64,000 nucleotides of DNA. Origin: an uncultured Roseobacter sp. (GTDB taxonomy: Bacteria; Pseudomonadota; Alphaproteobacteria; Rhodobacterales; Rhodobacteraceae). Location of the stretch: assembly GCA_947501635.1 (NCBI GenBank), contig CANMWT010000002.1, positions 372,001 to 436,000 of the forward strand, in the 5' to 3' direction. The notes under the pieces are model-generated. The model saw nothing but the letters and a program-made list of their open reading frames with translations, was not told where the DNA came from and made no database searches. Position numbers and translations under genes: made by a program. Position 1 is the first letter of the stretch; each line of letters begins with the position of its first letter. This document shows positions 27,265 through 36,751 of the stretch, in pieces.

Positions 27265-27933
27265 ATGACCAAAGGCGTTTCTGTCAAAATTTGCGGGTTA
27301 TCTGATCCTGCTGATATAGCTGCGGCGGCCAAAGCCGGTGCAGCCTATGTCGGGTTTGTCTTTTTTGAGAAATCACCGCGCAACGTGTCGTTCGAACAAG
27401 CGCGCGCTTTAGCGCTTGAGACCCCGGTCGGGGTGGCAAAGGTCGCCTTGGTTGTGAATCCGGACAACAATCAGCTCGACAGGCTGACGGCGACAGTGCC
27501 GCTGGATATGCTTCAGCTACACGGCGCGGAAACCCCTGAGCGTGTCGCGGAAGTGAAAAGCCGCTATGGGCTGCCGGTGATGAAAGCGGTGGGAATCTCC
27601 GGTCCCGACGATCTTGCATCGATTGACGTCTACAGCCCCGTGGCGGACCAATTGCTGATCGATGCCAAGCCTCCCAAAGATGCGACGCTGCCTGGGGGCA
27701 ACGGTCTGGCTTTTGACTGGACGTTGATGCGCGAGCGCAAGTACTGGACCAGGCCGTGGATGCTTGCCGGCGGCTTGACGCCAGAGAATGCGGCAGAGGC
27801 CGTCCGCCTCACCGGCGCGCGGCAGCTGGATGTGTCATCCGGGGTAGAAAGCGCGCCCGGCATCAAAGACCCGGCACTGATCGCGCGCTTTGTCGCCGCC
27901 GCGCAAGATAGGCAACCGCCGAAACTACTGTGA
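27265..27933 (+). CDS. trpF: phosphoribosylanthranilate isomerase
   Basis: 222 residues forming a TIM barrel. [20 protein letters not shown] carries the catalytic cysteine, [13 protein letters not shown] the mid-barrel motif, and [15 protein letters not shown] plus [16 protein letters not shown] the phosphate-binding end with the Asp. It is the third-committed-stage isomerisation in tryptophan synthesis, PRA to CdRP. It lies upstream of trpB, with a 249-base gap. Confidence 0.95.
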   Translation: MTKGVSVKICGLSDPADIAAAAKAGAAYVGFVFFEKSPRNVSFEQARALALETPVGVAKVALVVNPDNNQLDRLTATVPLDMLQLHGAETPERVAEVKSRYGLPVMKAVGISGPDDLASIDVYSPVADQLLIDAKPPKDATLPGGNGLAFDWTLMRERKYWTRPWMLAGGLTPENAAEAVRLTGARQLDVSSGVESAPGIKDPALIARFVAAAQDRQPPKLL

Positions 27934-28021
27934 TCCTCTTCACAGACAGGTGCCGCGCTGCCGCTGTATTCTTCTGACCATCGACAACAGTCTTTTATCG
28001 GTCCGGTCAGGAGGCAGCAGG

Positions 28022-28087
28022 ATGAAATTTGCATATTGTATAGCATTGGCCGCGATCGCGGTGACGGTGATAGGCGCCTTGACCTAA
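28022..28087 (+). CDS. possible 21-residue membrane peptide
   Basis: A short frame, [19 protein letters not shown] plus two residues, has a good ribosome binding site (AGGAGG about 7 bases upstream) in the gap between trpF and trpB. It is one hydrophobic segment with one Cys and has no Trp, so it is not a classical trp leader peptide. It may be a small membrane protein or chance. Translation is unproven. Confidence 0.3.
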   Translation: MKFAYCIALAAIAVTVIGALT

Positions 28088-28182
28088 AGCCCTGTGCAGC
28101 GCGCGGGCATGCGTTTTTCGCCTTGTTTCCTGCCTTCTGCCGCGATAGCCAGAACGCTCAACAAAGAACATGGGTGCGCGCG

Positions 28183-29415
28183 ATGGCCAACGATCTTTTC
28201 AACTCCTTCATGACCGGTCCGGATGAAAACGGACGTTTCGGTGATTTCGGCGGACGTTTCGTTTCTGAGACGCTGATGCCGCTGATCCTTGAACTGGAAG
28301 AGCAGTACGAGCGCGCCAAGACAGACGACAGCTTCTGGGCGGAGATGAATGATCTGTGGACCCATTACGTCGGCCGACCCAGCCCGCTCTACCTTGCAGA
28401 GCGGCTGACCGATCATCTGGGCGGTGCCAAAGTTTATATGAAGCGCGACGAACTCAACCACACCGGCGCGCACAAGATCAATAATGTGCTGGGTCAGATC
28501 ATCCTCGCCCGGCGTATGGGGAAAAGCCGTATCATCGCGGAAACCGGCGCAGGCCAGCATGGGGTGGCCACGGCAACGGTCTGCGCGAAGTTTGGTCTGA
28601 AGTGCGTGGTTTACATGGGCGCTCATGATGTGGAGCGTCAGGCCCCCAATGTCTTCCGCATGCGGCTGCTGGGTGCCGAGGTTGTGCCGGTCACGTCGGG
28701 GCGCGGCACTCTGAAGGATGCGATGAACGATGCCCTGCGCGACTGGGTCACCAACGTGCGCGATACATTCTACTGCATTGGCACCGTTGCAGGGCCGCAC
28801 CCTTATCCTGCCATGGTTCGCGATTTTCAGTCGATCATAGGCAAAGAGGTGCGCGATCAGATGACAGCCGCCGAAGGGCGTTTTCCCGATACAGTGATCG
28901 CCGCGATTGGTGGCGGATCGAATGCGATGGGGCTGTTCTATCCGTTCCTTGATGACAAGGAGGTTGGCATCATCGGTGTCGAGGCAGGTGGCAAAGGCGT
29001 CAACGAAAAGATGGAGCATTGTGCCTCTTTGACAGGGGGGCGCCCGGGCGTTTTGCACGGCAACCGCACCTACCTTCTGCAAGACGACGACGGGCAGATT
29101 TTGGAAGGCTTCTCTATCTCCGCGGGTCTTGACTATCCCGGTATCGGGCCGGAGCATGCGTGGCTGCACGACATCGGACGTGCGCAATACGTCTCGATCA
29201 CCGACAAAGAGGCGCTGGAAGCGTTCCAGCTTTGTTGCGAGCTGGAAGGCATCATTCCCGCGCTCGAGCCAAGCCACGCTTTGGCGCATGTGATGAAGAT
29301 CGCCCCTGAATTGCCAAAAGACCATATCATCTGCATGAACATGTGCGGGCGCGGCGACAAAGACATCTTCACCGTCGCACGGGCCTTGGGCTTTGAGATG
29401 GGCGAGTTCGCCTGA
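28183..29415 (+). CDS. trpB: tryptophan synthase beta subunit
   Basis: 410 residues. The PLP lysine is in [15 protein letters not shown], the substrate loop in [14 protein letters not shown], and the phosphate-binding glycines in [14 protein letters not shown]. TrpB condenses indole with serine. The ATG at 28183 gives the family opening [21 protein letters not shown] split at residue 20; the frame is open upstream but not conserved. The partner trpA is about 9 kb away on the other strand. Confidence 0.95.
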   Translation: MANDLFNSFMTGPDENGRFGDFGGRFVSETLMPLILELEEQYERAKTDDSFWAEMNDLWTHYVGRPSPLYLAERLTDHLGGAKVYMKRDELNHTGAHKINNVLGQIILARRMGKSRIIAETGAGQHGVATATVCAKFGLKCVVYMGAHDVERQAPNVFRMRLLGAEVVPVTSGRGTLKDAMNDALRDWVTNVRDTFYCIGTVAGPHPYPAMVRDFQSIIGKEVRDQMTAAEGRFPDTVIAAIGGGSNAMGLFYPFLDDKEVGIIGVEAGGKGVNEKMEHCASLTGGRPGVLHGNRTYLLQDDDGQILEGFSISAGLDYPGIGPEHAWLHDIGRAQYVSITDKEALEAFQLCCELEGIIPALEPSHALAHVMKIAPELPKDHIICMNMCGRGDKDIFTVARALGFEMGEFA

Positions 29416-29465
29416 ACAGCTGTCGGACCAGTGTAGCTTGCTTGAAAACTGGGTAAATTCTCAGA

Positions 29466-29843
29466 TCACATTTGCCGCTCGGCATGCTGTTTCAGCACGT
29501 CGAGCGGTACGATTTCCAAAGCGCGTTGGTGTGTCGCGGCAAGGCTGACCTGCGGCGCGCATCCGTCGTCATGGGCTTGCAAGAAGCGGCTCGCGCAGAG
29601 GCACCAGCGGTCTCCGGGCTTGAGACCCGCAAATCCGAATTCCGGACGCGGTGTGCTCAGGTCATTTCCCACGTACTTTGAAAAGGCGAGAAACTCTGCC
29701 GTCATGACGGCACAGACGGTGTGGCTGCCCTGATCTGCTGCACAGGTGTTGCACGATCCGTCCCGAAAGAACCCGGTAACAGGATCCGTGCCACAAACCA
29801 CAAGATCACTGCCCAAAACGTTGATGCTGGCATCCTTTTCCAT
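29466..29843 (-). CDS. DUF2237 family protein
   Basis: 125 residues with the features of DUF2237: NVLGSDLVVCGTDPVTGF, GSCNTCAADQGSHTVCAVMT, FLAFSKYVGNDLSTPRPEFGF, and LKPGDRWCLCASR. Five or more conserved cysteines suggest metal binding or redox activity, but no function has been established to my knowledge. There is no signal peptide. It follows the serine-hydrolase gene closely on the same strand, 10 bases after that gene's stop. Confidence 0.85.
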   Translation of the reverse strand: MEKDASINVLGSDLVVCGTDPVTGFFRDGSCNTCAADQGSHTVCAVMTAEFLAFSKYVGNDLSTPRPEFGFAGLKPGDRWCLCASRFLQAHDDGCAPQVSLAATHQRALEIVPLDVLKQHAERQM

Positions 29844-29853
29844 CTGTCACTCC

Positions 29854-31014
29854 TTATTCACCGTCTGCGATCGCACGGAACCATGCGATAATCTCGTTTT
29901 GGATGTCGCGTTCCCGGAAGTCAGGGTCAGCCGCGGTGAGGGCGATAACGACCCCCGCTGGTTCATTGATATAAAGGTACTGCCCGTAAATGCCACGCCC
30001 CATGTATTCGCGTGGGCGTGCGTCCAGTGGTGTCCACCATTGATAGCCGTATCCGTATTCGTTCAGGCCGGTGGGGGCGGAAGCTGTTGTCGATGCCACC
30101 ACCCAATCACGTGGTACGATCTGCTGTCCCTGCCACATTCCCTGCTGCAGAAACAGCTGCCCGAAACGCGCATAATCGCGCGTTGTCATGTTCAACCCGC
30201 CCAAAGCAAAGGCAACGCTGGCACCGTCCGTCAGGTAATATGCGCCGCCCTCTATGCCGAGGGGTCCGATGATTTTTTCCGCCATCAGCTCTGACAGACT
30301 TCGCCCTGTCGCGCCCCGGATCACCATGCTCAGAACATGGGTATCAATAGAGACGTACTGCCAGTCTGATCCGGGCGAGGTGAAGGTTTCGGTGAGCCCA
30401 ACGGCAAAGTCATCCATTAGCCCGCCAAGAGCCAGCACACGGCCCATGCGATTGATGTCGGAGTTGTAGTCGAGGTAGTCTTCGTCGAAGGTCACGCCCG
30501 TGGCCATGTTCAGCACGTGGCGCACCGTCGCCGTGTCATAGGCACCGCCTTTCAGGGCCGGCACGTAGTCTGTCACCGGATCGTCCAGCCCGGTGATATG
30601 CCCCTCGGCCAGCACCACCCCCGCAAGCGCCGAGATAAAACTCTTTGACAGGGACCAACCAATGCGCAGATCGTCGCGCTCGGTGCCGCGGTAGTATTGC
30701 TCGAAGACCAGCGCGCCGTCTTTGAGGATCACGAGTGATGTCACGTGACGCTCTGCCAGAAAGGCGTCACTGCCGCTTGGCAGCATTAGCGCGGGACCTT
30801 GTACAAGCGGCACGGACAGAGGGGCGATCTGCAACGGGACATGCAGAAACGCGCGGTCCATGTGGCTAAAGTTCTCCACAATGCGCGACGGCTCGAAAAG
30901 CGTGTTCACTGCCAGGAGTCGGGTAACTTCTTCGCGTTTCCAATAGGCCACCACGATGCTGGCCAGAAGCAGGGCAAAAAGCATGCGTCCCAGCCATTTT
31001 CCAAAGGCCCGCAT
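29854..31014 (-). CDS. beta-lactamase-family serine hydrolase, membrane-anchored
   Basis: 386 residues. An N-terminal signal anchor (FGKWLGRMLFALLLASIVVAY) is followed by a class C beta-lactamase-type domain. The nucleophile is in WSLSKSFISALAG (Ser-x-x-Lys), and WQYVSIDTHVL holds the Tyr position. The C-terminal part has YGYGYQWW and GRGIYGQYLYI. Members hydrolyse peptides, esters or amides in the periplasm, and few are true antibiotic-resistance enzymes. The start ATG at 31014 shares a base with the stop of the DUF2332 gene. The longer upstream frame overlaps that gene and is rejected. Confidence 0.85.
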   Translation of the reverse strand: MRAFGKWLGRMLFALLLASIVVAYWKREEVTRLLAVNTLFEPSRIVENFSHMDRAFLHVPLQIAPLSVPLVQGPALMLPSGSDAFLAERHVTSLVILKDGALVFEQYYRGTERDDLRIGWSLSKSFISALAGVVLAEGHITGLDDPVTDYVPALKGGAYDTATVRHVLNMATGVTFDEDYLDYNSDINRMGRVLALGGLMDDFAVGLTETFTSPGSDWQYVSIDTHVLSMVIRGATGRSLSELMAEKIIGPLGIEGGAYYLTDGASVAFALGGLNMTTRDYARFGQLFLQQGMWQGQQIVPRDWVVASTTASAPTGLNEYGYGYQWWTPLDARPREYMGRGIYGQYLYINEPAGVVIALTAADPDFRERDIQNEIIAWFRAIADGE

Positions 31015-32054
31015 CAGTTTGCTCTGTCCCACTGCACCCAGCGTCCGTGAAAATCCGCGCGCCCCAAGGGGAGCCAAAGATCGCCGGGCCAAAGCCGCAA
31101 AACCAGCGCCGCGCCTTTTGCGCCTTTGGTGTCGCCGTCGGTTTCGAGCGACAACCAAGCCAGCGGAGTGTCGGCCGTTGCCTTGGCCCCCGCTGCTTCG
31201 ATCATACTGCGCCCACGATCCTGTGCCGGCTGCGGGAAATATTGCCACGCAACCGTGTGTTGTATGAGATGCACATGACCTTCCGGGGCGCCGTGCAGTC
31301 GCGCGTACAGCCAGTCGATTGCATCGCCCTTGTCGATTGGAGCGTCCATGACCGAAGCTGCCGCCCGCGTCAGCGCAAGGCGTTCCGGCTGATCCGGCCA
31401 TAAAAACGCGGTCATACGTAGCAGATCGTCTGGTTTTTGCGGGTCAAGCGGGTTGAGGTCGACGCCTGCACGACCCGCGATCCGCGGCAGTCGCAGCGGC
31501 GGCAAAGCGCCCTGCCAGCGCGGCTGTAGCGACAATACGGGTGCCCGAGCGTACAGGCGGGTTTCGGGAAGCAGCAATTCGAAATGATCCCACATCATAT
31601 TCAGGCCGCCGCTGGCGCCCAGCTCCGATAGCCAAAGCGGCAGGGGGAAATGACTGTTGACGACAGCCGCCCCTGCCATCAGCGCGGCCGACCGGCGAAC
31701 CTCATTGGTTTGCGGCGCACTGGTAACCCAATCCAACAGAAAGTCCTGATCTGCGTGCAAGCTGTGGATCACGGCGTCACGCAACTTGTCATCTGTCACT
31801 TCATTGGGGGGGTAGACCTCTGCCAGATCGGGGGTGCTACCTTTCAGTACCAACGCATGCAGCCCCCCTGCCAGCCGCAATGGCAAGGAAGCCCCGGCAG
31901 GACCAATATCACCGTCAAAGGTGGCGAAGTATCGATCAAGCCTGCTACCGCGCGGCCAGTGATGCGCCAGCATGTCAAAAAGGCGCCCCATGAAAGGCGA
32001 GCCCAAGCGGCTGCAACTGATCGACTGGTCTGCAAAGGCGCGGGCCAGTGTCAC
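31014..32054 (-). CDS. DUF2332 family protein
   Basis: 346 residues of the DUF2332 family. Visible are an N-terminal helix set (FADQSISCSRLGSPFMGRL), LPLRLAGGLHALVL, the ELGASGGLNMMWD motif, and the C-terminal LSLETDGDTKGAKGAALVLRLWPGD. ELGASGGLNM looks like a methyltransferase-type glycine loop, so SAM dependence is possible but not shown. It overlaps the start of the serine hydrolase by 1 base and follows pth by 4-base overlap, so these three genes are one transcript. Confidence 0.82.
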   Translation of the reverse strand: MTLARAFADQSISCSRLGSPFMGRLFDMLAHHWPRGSRLDRYFATFDGDIGPAGASLPLRLAGGLHALVLKGSTPDLAEVYPPNEVTDDKLRDAVIHSLHADQDFLLDWVTSAPQTNEVRRSAALMAGAAVVNSHFPLPLWLSELGASGGLNMMWDHFELLLPETRLYARAPVLSLQPRWQGALPPLRLPRIAGRAGVDLNPLDPQKPDDLLRMTAFLWPDQPERLALTRAAASVMDAPIDKGDAIDWLYARLHGAPEGHVHLIQHTVAWQYFPQPAQDRGRSMIEAAGAKATADTPLAWLSLETDGDTKGAKGAALVLRLWPGDLWLPLGRADFHGRWVQWDRAN

Positions 32055-32749
32055 TTGAATCGGTCCACGAGTTTTTGCAGCGTTGATCTGTTGTCCTCAG
32101 CCGGGGCCTGTGTGGCCGTCGGTGGGCTCTGTGGCGCAGTCTCTTTTTGCGCCCGAGGTTTTTGACCGGTGCCCGAGCGCGGCGGCGCGGTGCGTAAGGC
32201 CACGGCATTACTGAACTTGGCGGGGTCGCCCGAGGCAAGGAATGGTGCACCGTCACTCACGCCGCGCAACACATCGTCCAGCCAATCCTGATCCGCTTTT
32301 GAAAAGTCGTGCAGCACGTAAGACGGCACACGGTCTTTGTGTCCCGGATGCCCGACACCAAGCCGGACACGGGCGTACTCAGGCCCGATATGCGCATGGA
32401 TCGACCGCAAGCCGTTATGCCCCGCGTGTCCGCCACCGGTTTTGAATTTCACTTTGCCGGGTGCGAGGTCAATCTCGTCGTGAAGCACGACAACATCCGA
32501 AGGGTCCAACTTGTAAAAGCGCATGGCGGCCTGCACCGATTGGCCGGAGTTGTTCATGAAGGTCTCCGGTTTCAGTAAAACCGCGCGGTCTGAGCCGAAA
32601 CGCCCCTCGCTGACGCTGCCTTGATGTTTGCCGCGCCAGGGTGCGAAACCATGGTCTTCGGCAATCCTGTCCAGCGCCATAAAGCCGATGTTATGCCGGT
32701 GCCCCGCGTATTTCGGCCCCGGGTTGCCCAGCCCGACGATGAGTTTCAT
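32051..32749 (-). CDS. pth: peptidyl-tRNA hydrolase
   Basis: 232 residues. The N-terminus MKLIVGLGNPGPKYAGHRHN has the catalytic His and Asn of the family; VVLHDEIDLAPG holds the Asp and GGGHAGHNGLRSI the clamp. It frees peptides from peptidyl-tRNA after abortive translation. The C-terminus is longer than in E. coli, with an added Pro/Ala/Gln/Thr tail. The ATG at 32749 is the family start. It follows rplY, as usual. Confidence 0.95.
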   Translation of the reverse strand: MKLIVGLGNPGPKYAGHRHNIGFMALDRIAEDHGFAPWRGKHQGSVSEGRFGSDRAVLLKPETFMNNSGQSVQAAMRFYKLDPSDVVVLHDEIDLAPGKVKFKTGGGHAGHNGLRSIHAHIGPEYARVRLGVGHPGHKDRVPSYVLHDFSKADQDWLDDVLRGVSDGAPFLASGDPAKFSNAVALRTAPPRSGTGQKPRAQKETAPQSPPTATQAPAEDNRSTLQKLVDRFK

Positions 32750-32807
32750 ACCTGTTGCTCCGTTAACGTGTTGCGATGCAGCATAGCGGAGCTTGCCCCG
32801 AAACGAA

Positions 32808-32833
32808 ATACGGGGCCACAAAGGGCCCCGTAT
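32808..32833 (-). terminator. stem-loop terminator after rplY
   Basis: A perfect 10-base-pair inverted repeat (ATACGGGGCC at 32808-32817 and GGCCCCGTAT at 32824-32833) lies 24 bases after the rplY stop on the minus strand. A moderately T-rich stretch follows (ATTTCGTTTC). It probably reduces read-through from rplY into pth. Confidence 0.6.
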
Positions 32834-32856
32834 CAATAGTCGGAAAGAATTCCGGC

Positions 32857-33507
32857 TTATTCTTCAGTGGCTTCCGCCTCTGTTGCTTCTTCGCCCTCTG
32901 CGCCGTCTTCGTCGGCTTCATCGTCAGAGGAAGCAAGGCCCGCAGGTGCGGAGATTTGCGCGATCACAAAGTCGCGGTCGATCGTAGGCTTGGCGCCTTC
33001 GGGCAGGTTGACGGACGAGATCGTGATGTTGTCGCCAATCTCCATTTCGGAGATGTCGATGGTGATGTGATCGGGGATATCGCCCGCAGTCACGATCAGT
33101 TCGACTTCAGGCCGGATCAACGTCAGCACACCACCTTTTTTCAGGCCGGGTGCCACATCTTCGCCGGTAACTTCCACCGCAATAAAGAGGTTGATCTTTG
33201 TAGTCCGACGCAGGCGCATGAAATCGATATGCGTGGGCAGGTCCTTTACCACATGACGCTGCACATCACGGCAAATTACACGCACGTCGTCGTGGCCTTC
33301 AACTTTCATGTTGAAAAGGGTCGACTTGAAGCGACCGGCACGCAGCTTTTTGATCAGCACGTTGAAAGGGATGTTGATGGGCAACGGGTCAACATCACCA
33401 CCAAAAACGATACCAGGAACCATGCCATCGCGGCGTGCCTGACGAGCGGCGCCCTTGCCTGTCCCCGTCCGTTCCTGAGCGACAAGATCCGGAATTTCTC
33501 CAGCCAT
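32857..33507 (-). CDS. rplY: 50S ribosomal protein L25/general stress protein Ctc
   Basis: 216 residues. The N-terminal L25 domain ([34 protein letters not shown]) binds 5S rRNA. A C-terminal Ctc-type beta domain ([21 protein letters not shown]) follows, and then a very acidic tail ([18 protein letters not shown]) typical of alphaproteobacterial L25. A terminator-like stem-loop follows before pth. Confidence 0.94.
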   Translation of the reverse strand: MAGEIPDLVAQERTGTGKGAARQARRDGMVPGIVFGGDVDPLPINIPFNVLIKKLRAGRFKSTLFNMKVEGHDDVRVICRDVQRHVVKDLPTHIDFMRLRRTTKINLFIAVEVTGEDVAPGLKKGGVLTLIRPEVELIVTAGDIPDHITIDISEMEIGDNITISSVNLPEGAKPTIDRDFVIAQISAPAGLASSDDEADEDGAEGEEATEAEATEE

Positions 33508-33648
33508 TGATACTCTCCAATATGTAAGGGCAGGGATCCTCCAAGGCTGTATCCCCGCGTGAAGCCGCGCGTATAGACCGGATTGCCTGTCATGGAAAGT
33601 GCTTTTTCACGATGCCGCTCTTGTGGGTAAGCAGGGCCCGTGTCACGC

Positions 33649-34842
33649 ATGCTTATGGCCTTCATAAATGACAAAAAATTGTCTCGCAAACCGTTGGCGG
33701 GTTTTCTGGTGATCGGATGCGCCTGGGCTGCGTGTTTTGCGCAGATGCCAATGATCAAAGCAGGCATTGGCGCCTCCGATGCGGAATTGGGCGCAGGCAT
33801 CCTGATCGGCTCTGCGGGGGCGTTGGCAGCTATGTGGCTGGCACCGCTGGCCAACCGTATGGCAGGGCGTTGGGCTATGCCCTTGGCGGCCTGTTTGACC
33901 GCAGTCGGCATGTTAAGCTTAGGAGCGGCACCGGGTATCGTTTATTTTACACTTGGGATGATACTCGCCTCTGCGGGGTCGGGGGTGGTGGATGTGCTGG
34001 TCAACGTGCGGATATCAGAGATCGAGGAACGCACGGCCCGCAAATTGATGAACCTCAATCACGCGCTTTATTCGTTTACCTATGCGGGTGCCGCTGTGAC
34101 AACCGGAGCCTTGCGCGAACTGGGGTGGACACCCTTTGAAATCTTCCTTGGTCTGGGCTTTGTGATCGCTGTGTTGGCGATCTTTTCGCTTGAGACGCGC
34201 CAACCCAAAACGATCGTCACTGACCTGCCCGCCAGTGAAGGCTTGTCGGTCGCCTTTGTGACGTTGGCGGGGTTTGTCGTGATGGTCGCCTTTTTGATGG
34301 AGGCGTCGGCTGAAGGATGGTCTGCGCTCCATTTGGAGCGTACGCTTGGCGGCGGCGCGGCACAGGGGGCCATGGGGCCTGCGATCCTTGGGTTGACCAT
34401 GGGGATCGGCAGATTGATGGGCCATGCGATTGCCCACCGCATCTCTGAAATGACACTGATGATCGCCGCGTGTCTGTTGGCCGCGTCTGGCCTCGTTCTC
34501 GCAGGCGTGGCACCTAGTCTGTCCGTGGCCTACCTGGGATTTGGCCTTGCCGGTTTAGGCGTCTCTGTCATCGCGCCGCTGACCCTCGCTTTGGTAGGGC
34601 GGGTGGTGCCGCAAGACGCGCGCCTTGCAGCGATCAGCCGCGTTTCGGTCGTGGGGTATGGCGCATTTTTTCTGGGACCACCGCTGATGGGTTTCACATC
34701 GGAGTTCTTCGGCCTGCGCGCGGGCTTCATTGTGGTGGCAGCCATTATGGTGGCCACGGCACTGTTTTTGCTTCCGGCACTGGGCCGGAGTGCCCATGCA
34801 CATCCTAAACGCGAAAGTCCAACCGACCGCCCGCAGACATAA
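33649..34842 (+). CDS. major facilitator superfamily transporter
   Basis: About 397 residues with roughly twelve hydrophobic segments. Short charged loops of MFS type occur (LANRMAGRWAMPLAACL between segments 2 and 3). The small N-terminal cytoplasmic part (FINDKKLSRKP) is typical of YbjJ-like or FucP-distant efflux carriers. The substrate cannot be read. ATG at 33649 was chosen with GCAGGG upstream; GTG at 33640 and ATG at 33655 are alternatives. It overlaps the convergent sulfotransferase-like gene by 38 bases. Confidence 0.83.
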   Translation: MLMAFINDKKLSRKPLAGFLVIGCAWAACFAQMPMIKAGIGASDAELGAGILIGSAGALAAMWLAPLANRMAGRWAMPLAACLTAVGMLSLGAAPGIVYFTLGMILASAGSGVVDVLVNVRISEIEERTARKLMNLNHALYSFTYAGAAVTTGALRELGWTPFEIFLGLGFVIAVLAIFSLETRQPKTIVTDLPASEGLSVAFVTLAGFVVMVAFLMEASAEGWSALHLERTLGGGAAQGAMGPAILGLTMGIGRLMGHAIAHRISEMTLMIAACLLAASGLVLAGVAPSLSVAYLGFGLAGLGVSVIAPLTLALVGRVVPQDARLAAISRVSVVGYGAFFLGPPLMGFTSEFFGLRAGFIVVAAIMVATALFLLPALGRSAHAHPKRESPTDRPQT

Positions 34843-35422
34843 GTTGCGCATAAAGCTCGAATTCCTCGGGCCGGGCGGCTTTCAGTACTGTCAATGTTGC
34901 CTCCGACAGCGGTGCGTCGATGGGGGGCGATACGTTTTTTTGCTTCAACGCGACCTCAAAGCCCAGACGCTGGGATAAAAAGGCGAGAAACGCTGGCTGG
35001 TTTTCATAGGCAAACAGATGGTCCACCTGTACCCGACCTTTGCTGTCGGTCAGGAAATTATGCTGGCTGCCGATGTTTGCGAATTCCGGCGGCGATTCAG
35101 CCGCCACGGCGAGGACGAAGGTGTCAAAGGTCATGCTGTCGGTAGATCTTGGCTGGCCGGCAACTTCGTCTCGCCGACGGTACTTGTACCAGCTTCTGAT
35201 CTGGTCAACCGGATCGCGCATCACGGCGACGGTTTCTGTCTCAATGCCGAAGGTCTGTTCCAGAAACGGGGCGACCTTGGACTGGAAGCGGCGCGCATTC
35301 ATGTGTTTGCGCCGTTTGGCAAACACGATTTCCGCACGCGGGCGCAGCGCCATTTCCACGGCGGTAGACCCTGTCTTGGGCACTGCCAGGTAGGTCAGCC
35401 TGCTTTCCGCAAAAATCAGCAT
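34805..35422 (-). CDS. sulfotransferase-like protein
   Basis: 205 residues. The start FAESRLTYLAVPKTGSTAVEM contains the PKTGST loop that binds the 5'-phosphosulfate of PAPS in sulfotransferases, and AVMRDPVDQIRSWYKYRRR matches the 3'-phosphate-binding RDPxxQxxSWY segment. The later part is short. It may transfer sulfate to a carbohydrate or lipid; no sugar cluster is nearby, so the acceptor is unknown. Its 3' end overlaps the MFS gene. Confidence 0.75.
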   Translation of the reverse strand: MLIFAESRLTYLAVPKTGSTAVEMALRPRAEIVFAKRRKHMNARRFQSKVAPFLEQTFGIETETVAVMRDPVDQIRSWYKYRRRDEVAGQPRSTDSMTFDTFVLAVAAESPPEFANIGSQHNFLTDSKGRVQVDHLFAYENQPAFLAFLSQRLGFEVALKQKNVSPPIDAPLSEATLTVLKAARPEEFELYAQLMSAGGRLDFRV

Positions 35423-35441
35423 GAGTGCGTGCGCCTTCCTG

Positions 35442-36611
35442 TCATGGCTTTTGCCACCGCCCCTCGAAGTCTTCCGGTATCAGCAGGTTGTGACGGCTCA
35501 GATCGGTGACTTTTGTCTCCCCGCACAGCGCCATGGTGGTGTCCAGCTCTTTGTGAATAATCTCCAGCGCTTTAGTGACGCCTTGCTGGCCCATCGCGCC
35601 CAGCCCGTGCAGGAACGCACGCCCGATGTAGGTGCCTTTCGCCCCCATCGCCAACGCCTTGAGCACGTCCTGACCCGAGCGGATGCCCCCGTCTATATGC
35701 ACTTCAACCTGATCTCCTACCGCGTCGACAATCGGGCGCAGCATACGGATCGAGGACAACGCGCCATCCAACTGCCGCCCGCCATGGTTTGACACGATGA
35801 TCGCATCCGCGCCCATCTTGGCTGCCATGCGCGCATCTTCCTCGTCGAGAATGCCCTTGATGATAATCTTGCCGCCCCATTCTTCTTTGATCTTGGCGAC
35901 CTTGTTCCAATCAAGCGAAGGGTCAAAGCTCTCTGCGGCCCAAGTGCTGAGAGACCTTGGATCGGAGATGCCGTCGATATGGCCGATGATATTGCCGAAC
36001 TCTCGGCGTTTTGCGCTTAGCATTTCGATGCCCCACGCCCATTTGGTCGCAAGGTTTGCCATGGTCTTGAGCGTCAGTTTCGGCGGTGTCGAGAGCCCGT
36101 TCTTTATGTCCTTGTGTCGCTGGCCCAGAATCTGAAGATCAAGCGTGATGACCAGTGCAGAGCATTTTGCATCCTTGGCGCGTTGAATAAGTCGGCTGAC
36201 AAAATCCGTATCGCGCATCATGTAAAGCTGGAACCAGAACGGTTTGGTTGTAAAGCTCGCCACGTCTTCGATGGAATTGATCGACATTGTGCTTAGCGTG
36301 AAGGGCACGCCAAATTTTTCAGCAGCGCGTGCGGCTTTCATTTCCCCGTCGGCGTGCTGCATGCCTGCAATGCCGATCGGCGACAGGGCCACCGGCATGG
36401 TAACCTCTTCGCCGACCATGCGGCTTGCCGTGCTGCGGCCCGTCATATCAACCGCAACTTTCTGGCGCAGGCGGATTTTCTGAAAGTCACTGACGTTTTC
36501 GCGGAATGTCTGCTCCGACCAGCTGCCCGATTCGGCGTAGTCGTAGAACATGCGCGGCACGCGACGTTCATGTAGCTCTTTGAGGTCCTGAATATTGGTG
36601 ATGACCGGCAT
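35442..36611 (-). CDS. lldD: FMN-dependent L-lactate dehydrogenase
   Basis: 389 residues of the 2-hydroxy-acid oxidase family. The start NIQDLKELHERRVPRMFYDY is typical. FMN- and substrate-binding residues lie in MSINSIEDVA, LYMMRD, and the catalytic His in VSNHGGRQLDGALSS; HIDGGIRSGQDVLKALA and IGRAFLHGLGAMG bind the FMN phosphate. The enzyme oxidises L-lactate to pyruvate with electrons to the quinone pool. The ATG has GGGAGG 4 bases upstream. It shares a 140-base divergent region with the nitroreductase-like gene. Confidence 0.92.
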   Translation of the reverse strand: MPVITNIQDLKELHERRVPRMFYDYAESGSWSEQTFRENVSDFQKIRLRQKVAVDMTGRSTASRMVGEEVTMPVALSPIGIAGMQHADGEMKAARAAEKFGVPFTLSTMSINSIEDVASFTTKPFWFQLYMMRDTDFVSRLIQRAKDAKCSALVITLDLQILGQRHKDIKNGLSTPPKLTLKTMANLATKWAWGIEMLSAKRREFGNIIGHIDGISDPRSLSTWAAESFDPSLDWNKVAKIKEEWGGKIIIKGILDEEDARMAAKMGADAIIVSNHGGRQLDGALSSIRMLRPIVDAVGDQVEVHIDGGIRSGQDVLKALAMGAKGTYIGRAFLHGLGAMGQQGVTKALEIIHKELDTTMALCGETKVTDLSRHNLLIPEDFEGRWQKP

Positions 36612-36695
36612 GTATCCTCCCGCGCGGTTGCCCGATGTGACCTAGCAATCTCCGCAATGGAGCGCAATCTGGGAAAATCAGCAAGCCTCTTGAAT

Positions 36696-36711
36696 AGTGC
36701 GATATCGAACT
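36696..36711. promoter_or_regulatory. operator half-copy for MarR-type regulator
   Basis: AGTGCGATATCGAACT is a near-palindrome differing at one position from the perfect copy 22 bases downstream. The 22-base centre-to-centre distance is about two helical turns, which fits cooperative binding of two dimers on one face. The likely binder is the MarR-family protein encoded in the adjacent operon. Confidence 0.6.
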
Positions 36712-36717
36712 ATTTAA

Positions 36718-36733
36718 AGTGCGATATCGCACT
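36718..36733. promoter_or_regulatory. perfect palindromic operator before the nitroreductase-like gene
   Basis: AGTGCGATATCGCACT is a perfect 16-base palindrome ending 18 bases before the nitroreductase-like start codon. Together with the upstream near-copy it forms a tandem operator. Binding there would block transcription start or elongation of the operon. It could also touch the divergent lldD promoter. Confidence 0.7.
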
Positions 36734-36751
36734 ATATGAGGGAGATCCGAT

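Noticed and set aside
28084-29325. A 413-codon minus-strand frame
   Set aside because: It mirrors trpB, which carries the [12 protein letters not shown] motif. The minus translation is not protein-like.
29854-31401. Extended 515-codon frame of the serine hydrolase
   Set aside because: The extra 129 residues overlap the DUF2332 gene in another frame and are Arg/Gly-rich. The true start at 31014 has a signal anchor and overlaps the DUF2332 stop.
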